Source of the DNA: Alphaproteobacteria bacterium
Lineage (GTDB): Bacteria > Pseudomonadota > Alphaproteobacteria > Paracaedibacterales > JAKBAR01
Length of the DNA: 9,385 bases
Assembly (NCBI GenBank): GCA_019745755.1
Contig: JAIESS010000225.1
Span: forward strand, 1 to 9,385
Direction: 5' to 3'
Part shown: positions 5,677 through 9,385 of the stretch, in pieces
How the letters are laid out: every line of letters begins with the position of its first letter
How positions within the stretch are numbered: position 1 is the stretch's first letter
Position numbers and translations under genes: made by a program
Notes under the pieces: model-generated
Databases searched by the model: none
What the model saw: the letters and a program-made list of their open reading frames with translations, nothing else
What the model was told of the DNA's origin: nothing

Positions 5677-7440
5677 TTATCTCCCATCTTCCGTCTGCAT
5701 GGTCCAGAGCTGGTGATAAAGTCCTTTTTGTGTAAGAAGTTCGTCATGGGTTCCTTCTTCCACAATGCAACCATGGTTAAGGACGTAAATCATGTCAGCG
5801 TCCATAATTGTAGAGAGACGGTGGGCCACCATAAGGGTTGTTCGCCCTTTCATGACGGATTTGAGGGTTTTTTGAATTTGTTTTTCAGACTCTGAATCAA
5901 GGGCCGATGTTGCTTCATCAAGCAATAAGATAGGTGCATCTTTATAAAGTGCCCTCGCAATGGCAAAGCGTTGACGTTGCCCCCCTGAAATACGGTTACC
6001 ATTTTCACCAAGGAGCTCATCATACCTCAGCGGGAACTTTTCGATAAAAGCATGGCACGCCGCGTCCTTACTCGCTTTTGTGACACGTTCCATATCAATG
6101 TCTTGGTTGGGATAAGCAATATTCGCTGCCGCTGACTCGTTAAAAAGAACAATTTCTTGGCTCACAAGGGCCATGGCATCGCGTAAATCCTTGAACTTAA
6201 AATGCCGTACATCGATCCCATCAACAAGAATCTCCCCCTGACTCACATCATAAAAACGAGGGAGGAGATTAATCAGCGTTGATTTACCGGCGCCGCTTGG
6301 CCCCACAAAGGCGACATTTTTTCCTGAGGCAATCGTAAAAGATATATTATTAAGCACTGGGTGATTGTTGTCATAGGCAAAGGTCACGTTTTTAAATTCA
6401 ATGGTCCCTTGAGGTTTTTGAGGAAGTGATGCCTTAGACGTCTCTTCAATGGTTGGGGCTGTATCAAAAATTATATACAGGCGTTTGGCCGCCGCAAGGC
6501 CTTCTTGAATATTGGCATTAATATTAGAAAGGCGTTTCATAGGTTCATAGGATAAAATAAGGGCCGTAATAAAGGAGGCAAATTCTCCCGTGGTACTTGC
6601 CCCCTGCATAATCTGATAACCGCCATAACCAATGACCCCCATAATAGCAAGCCCCCCCACAGACTCCACAATGGGATGCGATAATGAGCGTGCAATGGAT
6701 GCTTTGTGCAGGTAATGAAAAATACGCTTCACACGATTTTCAGCACGTGCAATCTCGTAATCCTCGGCGCTATAAGCCTTGACAGCGCGAATACCTTGAA
6801 AAATCTGTCCCAAAAATCCTGTTAGTTCCCCCAAATAATCCTGGGTAGAATGACTTACCTTACGAAGCCGCTTACCGAGACGGATAATAGGGTAAAAAAT
6901 CACAGGAAAAATAATAAACGTGCCAAGGGAAAGATAAAGATCACGGTAAAACATCAATGCAATAAGGAAAATCAGCGTCAATGAATCCTTGCCAAGCCCA
7001 ATAATCGTGTGGGCCACGGCATTACGCATGAGGTTCACATCGTTTGTGAAATGGGAAATAAGTTGTCCTGTTCCATGATCATGGAAAAATCTCAGATCAG
7101 ATTTTAAAAGATGGCGAAACAAGCGATTTTGAAGATCAGAAATAATTTTCTGCCCAATATAATTCATAAGCACAGACTCACCAAAGCTAGCAAAGCCCTT
7201 AACAACAAAAGCAACAAGAACGGCACCACAAAAAAATGTAAGCGTCTGCATGGTACCATTGGTAAAGACTTCATCACACACGGGTTGCAAAAGATAGGGC
7301 AGAGCTGCTGTTGAGATAGCTGCAAAAAACATACAAACAAGAGCCAGGCTAAAATAGCCCTTATAATGGGACATATGATCCTGCCAGAGCCGCCTCGCGA
7401 GAGACGTGAGTGTATTATTGTTTAAATAAGGATTTTTCAT
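5677..7440 (-). CDS. msbA: MsbA-type ABC transporter, ATP-binding and permease fusion
   Basis: This 587-residue ABC exporter half-transporter works as a homodimer in the inner membrane. The N-terminal half (about 30-310) contains six hydrophobic segments. The nucleotide-binding domain shows Walker A GPSGAGKST (380-388), the Q-loop glutamine (428), the signature ISGGQRQRFAIARAL (484-498), Walker B ILLLDE (504-509), the D-loop SALD (512-515) and the switch His540 in VAHRLST. Layout and length match MsbA, the flippase that moves lipid A core or other lipids to the periplasmic leaflet, and general alphaproteobacterial homologues. Lipid or drug export in a wider sense cannot be excluded from sequence alone. 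The start is the ATG at 7440-7438, with only a weak ribosome site. The gene meets the nlpD-like gene tail to tail, 78 nt apart, and lies 139 nt downstream of marC on the same strand. No GC-rich terminator is visible between the convergent genes. Confidence 0.88.
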   Translation of the reverse strand: MKNPYLNNNTLTSLARRLWQDHMSHYKGYFSLALVCMFFAAISTAALPYLLQPVCDEVFTNGTMQTLTFFCGAVLVAFVVKGFASFGESVLMNYIGQKIISDLQNRLFRHLLKSDLRFFHDHGTGQLISHFTNDVNLMRNAVAHTIIGLGKDSLTLIFLIALMFYRDLYLSLGTFIIFPVIFYPIIRLGKRLRKVSHSTQDYLGELTGFLGQIFQGIRAVKAYSAEDYEIARAENRVKRIFHYLHKASIARSLSHPIVESVGGLAIMGVIGYGGYQIMQGASTTGEFASFITALILSYEPMKRLSNINANIQEGLAAAKRLYIIFDTAPTIEETSKASLPQKPQGTIEFKNVTFAYDNNHPVLNNISFTIASGKNVAFVGPSGAGKSTLINLLPRFYDVSQGEILVDGIDVRHFKFKDLRDAMALVSQEIVLFNESAAANIAYPNQDIDMERVTKASKDAACHAFIEKFPLRYDELLGENGNRISGGQRQRFAIARALYKDAPILLLDEATSALDSESEKQIQKTLKSVMKGRTTLMVAHRLSTIMDADMIYVLNHGCIVEEGTHDELLTQKGLYHQLWTMQTEDGR

Positions 7441-7450
7441 GGGGCAACTT

Positions 7451-7477
7451 CTATTATTTTAGAAAAACATATGTCAA
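7451..7477 (-). promoter_or_regulatory. weak promoter candidate for msbA
   Basis: On the minus strand a perfect -35 hexamer TTGACA (7477-7472) is followed after 15 nt by TAATAG (7456-7451). The spacer is short and the -10 is poor. The start point would lie only a few bases before the msbA ATG. Read-through from marC is the alternative. Confidence 0.25.
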
Positions 7478-7487
7478 AAAAGGTCAG

Positions 7488-7508
7488 AGGTGATAAAAAA
7501 AGTCACCT
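7488..7508 (-). terminator. inverted repeat between marC and msbA, possible weak terminator or operator
   Basis: AGGTGA (7488-7493) and TCACCT (7503-7508) form a perfect 6-bp inverted repeat around a 9-nt loop. On the minus strand the loop is T-rich, and a run of six T begins about 7 nt after the second arm. That could terminate marC transcripts, but the distance is not canonical. The repeat lies just upstream of the TTGACA element before msbA, so it could also be a protein-binding site. Confidence 0.3.
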
Positions 7509-7579
7509 ACATACCCATTCTTTATCATAGCCTATCTTATAGAGCTGGAAAGTAGAGAGCAATCTGAAATCGGGACTTA

Positions 7580-8218
7580 TCACATGAGTCCCTTGATGAC
7601 AATGACAACGCCATTAATAATGCTTTGAACAGCAAGAGCGGCAAGAATAATACCAAACACACGAGTGAGAACATTGGTTCCCGTCACGCCAAGCATGCGC
7701 ATGAGCTGATCGCCTAGCAGAAGGCTTATATAGGTAAGGACCAACACGATAAGCAAAACAATCACAACACCATATGTTATATGAAAAGGCATGGATTCTG
7801 CTTGACGCATAAGTACGACAAGGGATGTAAGAGCGCCGGGGCCCGCGATCATAGGAATGGCAAGTGGAAAAACCGATACATCATCGCGCATGACAGACTC
7901 CTCATCCTCATCTGTTGTTGTGGAAACAAGTCCCGAGTGTGATTTTGCCATGACCATATCAATGGCTGTAAGGAGCAAAAGAAATCCTCCTGCAATACGA
8001 AAAGCAGGCTCTGAAATGCTCATAGCGTCCAAAAGTTTATCTCCCGCAAAAGCAAAAGAGAGAAGAATGATTGTTGCAATGGTACAGGATTTAAGGGCTG
8101 TTTTGCGCTTGTTTGCCAGGGTTTCATTGCGTGTAAGCCCCACAAACATGGGAACAACAGCAAAAGGATCAATGACCACAAGCAATGTTATAAAGGCTTG
8201 CCAAAGAAAATCAGGCAT
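7580..8218 (-). CDS. marC: MarC/UPF0056 family integral membrane protein
   Basis: This 212-residue inner-membrane protein has six predicted membrane helices in the MarC (UPF0056) arrangement. Family signatures are IDPFAVVP (16-23) in helix 1, FRIAGGFLLLLTAIDM (73-88), PLAIPMIAGPGALTSL (118-133), and the C-terminal RVFGIILAALAVQSIINGV (186-204). An acidic cytoplasmic loop, about 100-114, separates the two halves. The family's function is unknown. The early link to multiple antibiotic resistance in E. coli was not upheld, and transport is the usual guess. The frame is open to a TTG at 8272. The ATG at 8218 is preferred because it gives the family-typical beginning and length, and because a good promoter (8272-8245) overlaps the longer version. 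No strong ribosome site precedes it. Confidence 0.9.
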   Translation of the reverse strand: MPDFLWQAFITLLVVIDPFAVVPMFVGLTRNETLANKRKTALKSCTIATIILLSFAFAGDKLLDAMSISEPAFRIAGGFLLLLTAIDMVMAKSHSGLVSTTTDEDEESVMRDDVSVFPLAIPMIAGPGALTSLVVLMRQAESMPFHITYGVVIVLLIVLVLTYISLLLGDQLMRMLGVTGTNVLTRVFGIILAALAVQSIINGVVIVIKGLM

Positions 8219-8244
8219 GGGAATGATTAGGTAAATTTTTTTCA

Positions 8245-8272
8245 AGTATAGCAAATTTATAAATGATCGCAA
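8245..8272 (-). promoter_or_regulatory. sigma70-like promoter of marC
   Basis: On the minus strand TTGCGA (8272-8267) and TATACT (8250-8245) are separated by 16 nt. They match four and five of six consensus bases. A start near 8238 would give a leader of about 20 nt before the marC ATG at 8218. It supports the shorter marC start and separates marC from the gene-free region beyond. Confidence 0.5.
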
Positions 8273-8384
8273 AGAGCGCTATGAGAGCATATGAATGACA
8301 TTTTCAACACGATACTGGAATGACAAATAGGTATAGGGTTTGTGGGTTACAGCCACGACATGAACTATCCCAAAACAACCTCGA

Positions 8385-8411
8385 CGTATGATATCCGGGG
8401 GATATCGTGCG
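8385..8411 (+). repeat. 12-bp stem-loop with 3-nt loop
   Basis: The left arm (8385-8396) pairs with the right arm (8400-8411) over 12 positions around the loop GGG. Ten are Watson-Crick pairs and two (8387/8409 and 8389/8407) are T-G, which would be G-U in a plus-strand RNA but A-C mismatches in a minus-strand RNA. The core GATATCC/GGATATC is perfect on both strands. A further 3 bp (8382-8384 with 8415-8417) can stack across a 3-nt bulge. No T-run follows, so it is not a standard terminator. Confidence 0.6.
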
Positions 8412-8571
8412 CCATCGTGTTGATTGGAGATATAACCAACCTCGCTGGAATCACCCACCTGAGGCTATGAAGGAGCATTGTGCTGCTTCATCTAACATAG
8501 ACAGATTCCGTTATGGACCCCTTCACTGGATTTTACTAATCACTAGGGACAGATATCACTGGGGAGGTTAA
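8407..8571 (+). pseudogene. short unidentified reading frame, possible gene remnant
   Basis: A 54-codon frame opens at GTG 8407 and ends at TAA 8569-8571. The same frame is also open from about 8299 to a TGA at 8389-8391, so a single stop breaks a stretch of about 90 codons. The peptide is rich in Trp, Arg and His (for example VDWRYNQPRWNHPPEAM and YGPLHW) and is not recognised. A GGGGG run lies shortly before the GTG, but it sits inside the 8385-8411 stem-loop. Open stretches of this length occur by chance, and other frames here are open for about 50-60 codons too. It is recorded as a possible decayed gene, not a supported one. Confidence 0.15.
8467..8491. repeat. 10-bp stem-loop with one mismatch
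   Basis: ATGAAG (8467-8472) pairs with CTTCAT (8486-8491), and AGCA (8474-8477) pairs with TGCT (8481-8484), around a TTG loop. A single G-G mismatch interrupts the stem. No G-U pairs are needed, so it can fold from either strand. An alternative outer pairing CTATG/CATAG (8465-8469 and 8496-8500) would compete. No T-run follows on either side. Confidence 0.55.
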
Positions 8572-8670
8572 GAAATCATCAGAAAACAAGAAAAATCTTT
8601 TATAACTTCTTTGAACTCACTCTAATCTGTCTCCTCACACCGTAATTCGATAGCTTTTTTAGTGAGGTCT

Positions 8671-8701
8671 TATATAAAAAATGCCATATGAAGGATGTCA
8701 A
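8671..8701 (-). promoter_or_regulatory. weak promoter candidate reading into the gene-free region
   Basis: On the minus strand a perfect TTGACA (8701-8696) is followed after 19 nt by TATATA (8676-8671). The spacer is longer than ideal. If used, it would transcribe the structured region from about 8664 towards marC, although marC appears to have its own closer promoter. Confidence 0.22.
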
Positions 8702-8805
8702 AGTTTCTTATGTGTTCAACTTACATACAATGATTTTTTCCATTTACTTAAAATACTCCTTCGTTTGCTCTACGCCTCGTTTATCTCCCCATTGTTGTGG
8801 GGGCC

Positions 8806-9385
8806 CTAAATCTTTGTGCCCAAGAGTTGATTGCTTACATTCTCGAAATAGTCAACAACCGTTATTCCGTCAACAAGCATGTTCTTTTCAGGGTTATATG
8901 AATATATCATGCCTTCTTGTCCTTTACGTTTTGCTGATTCTTTAAAGGGCCCGATGCGAGGATTAATAAACATAGCTATAGATGTCCTTACCCCTACATC
9001 CTGATTCACAACCCTATGAATGCCAGGCTTAACATGAGAAAGAAGGTATGTAAATGGCTCGCCAATGTTTACAATCAAATCATCGTCATCCACCGAAATA
9101 TCACGCCATTGATTATCAATTCTAATTTGCAACCCAGGCTGTATCGTATCTAAAAGAGTTATCATTCCCCAATCAGTATGCTCGCCTATGCCAAAAGGCT
9201 TATCTTTAATGTCAGCATTATAATAATTGAAAGAAAGATTGTATGACCCATGACCACATGCTGATCCACCCGTTCCATCAAACCAATGCTTTTGTTCAAA
9301 GTGTAATTTTTTTAATAAGCCTTGAAGAATTCTCACTCCAAAGTCACGTAAATTTCCGGCTTCTTGCTGAATTTCCTTTGAAAGA
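8806..9385 (-). CDS. isopenicillin N synthase-like non-haem iron oxygenase, partial (N-terminus beyond the window)
   Basis: The frame is open to the right edge, so the start lies outside. 192 C-terminal residues are visible of a family usually about 300-350 long. This is the double-stranded beta-helix core of the IPNS-like 2-oxoglutarate/Fe(II) oxygenase superfamily. Counting from the first full codon, HTDWGMITLL (69-78) supplies the iron ligands His69 and Asp71. LQIRI...QWRDI and VNIGE (106-110) follow. HRVV supplies the third ligand His123, and RTS (133-135) is the RxS element that binds the 2-oxoacid carboxylate. All catalytic residues are present, so the enzyme looks active. Members oxidise small molecules such as amino acids, peptides and plant hormone precursors; the substrate cannot be read here. 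An internal GTG at 9336 should not be taken as the start. The gene looks AT-richer than the operon genes and stands beside a gene-free stretch, which hints at acquisition by transfer. Confidence 0.85.
   Translation of the reverse strand, partial: LSKEIQQEAGNLRDFGVRILQGLLKKLHFEQKHWFDGTGGSACGHGSYNLSFNYYNADIKDKPFGIGEHTDWGMITLLDTIQPGLQIRIDNQWRDISVDDDDLIVNIGEPFTYLLSHVKPGIHRVVNQDVGVRTSIAMFINPRIGPFKESAKRKGQEGMIYSYNPEKNMLVDGITVVDYFENVSNQLLGTKI

Larger units (their letters stand above)
8273..8805. other. gene-poor intergenic region with stem-loops and possible gene remnant
   Basis: About 530 nt lie between the marC promoter and the end of the oxygenase gene. I see no convincing protein gene, tRNA or intact insertion sequence. 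The half next to marC (about 8300-8570) is richer in GC and holds two strong stem-loops (8385-8411, 8467-8491), a weaker one (8340-8358: UUGUGG/CCACGA with a G-U pair), and three TCACT copies at 8523, 8540 and 8556. The half next to the oxygenase (8571-8805) is AT-rich. It contains a 6-bp inverted repeat CCTCAC/GTGAGG (8633-8638 and 8662-8667) and a CCCC/GGGG stem (8787-8790 and 8799-8802) just past the oxygenase stop that has no T-run. A decayed mobile element, a lost gene or an RNA gene would all fit. Confidence 0.5.

Noticed and set aside
7572..7592. GGGACT/AGTCCC hairpin at the end of marC as a terminator
   Set aside because: It overlaps the last codons and stop of marC, has a 9-nt loop and is not followed by T residues on the minus strand.
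8376..8444. Direct repeat CAACCTCG at 8376-8383 and 8437-8444
   Set aside because: One 8-base repeat in a few hundred bases is expected by chance, and there is no third copy.
8282..8460. Minus-strand frame of about 59 codons from a GTG near 8458 (VGDSSEVGYISNQ...)
   Set aside because: It looked briefly transposase-like (RYPPDIIRR), but no other transposase feature follows. Open frames of this length occur by chance, and it overlaps the stem-loops and other open frames.
8647..8660. TTCGATA resembling a tRNA T-loop
   Set aside because: The flanking bases cannot form the 5-bp T-stem, and no acceptor, D or anticodon arms are found around it.
8688..8945. Plus-strand open frame of 85 codons running into the oxygenase gene
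   Set aside because: Its second half is antisense to the oxygenase C-terminus, and the peptide has no recognisable domain or good ribosome site.

Overview
The window reads as a piece of an alphaproteobacterial chromosome of moderate to low GC. The best clue is the order tatA-tatB-tatC-serS followed by a LysM/LytM lipoprotein gene (nlpD-like), a neighbourhood typical of Alphaproteobacteria. Rearranged synteny, loss of the usual surE/pcm genes from that cluster and a sizeable gene-poor stretch would fit a Rickettsiales/Holosporales-like host-associated lineage. That placement is inference; no rRNA or other lineage marker is present.

Plus-strand block (about 100-5598): a sigma70-like promoter (108-136) leads into two tandem, paralogous class I SAM methyltransferase genes of the PmtA-like (COG3963) type, 3 nt apart. 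After a 138-nt gap comes a tightly packed twin-arginine translocation operon, with tatA/tatB sharing 1 nt and tatB/tatC probably overlapping by 26 nt. Then come serS (seryl-tRNA synthetase), a YdeE/Cass2-type effector-binding protein in the place where surE/pcm usually sit, and a lipoprotein with a LysM domain and a LytM/M23 domain that lacks most zinc ligands, so it is probably an amidase activator and not a peptidase. Tat export and LytM-dependent amidase activation are connected in other proteobacteria, because cell-wall amidases are often Tat substrates. The cluster therefore joins protein export, envelope division and tRNA charging.

Minus-strand block (9385-5677): the block is read from right to left. 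It begins with a partial non-haem iron 2-oxoglutarate-type oxygenase of the isopenicillin N synthase-like superfamily that runs off the right edge. Next is about 530 nt with no convincing gene but with two strong stem-loops and a possible gene remnant. Then come marC (MarC/UPF0056 six-helix membrane protein) with its own good promoter, and an MsbA-type lipid flippase/exporter gene that meets the plus-strand operon tail to tail.

Most of the window is ordinary housekeeping and envelope biology. The parts worth a second look are the structured gene-free region 8273-8805, the duplicated methyltransferases beside the tat genes, the foreign gene in the serS-nlpD interval, and the isolated oxygenase. 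I saw no CRISPR array, rRNA, tRNA or intact insertion sequence.
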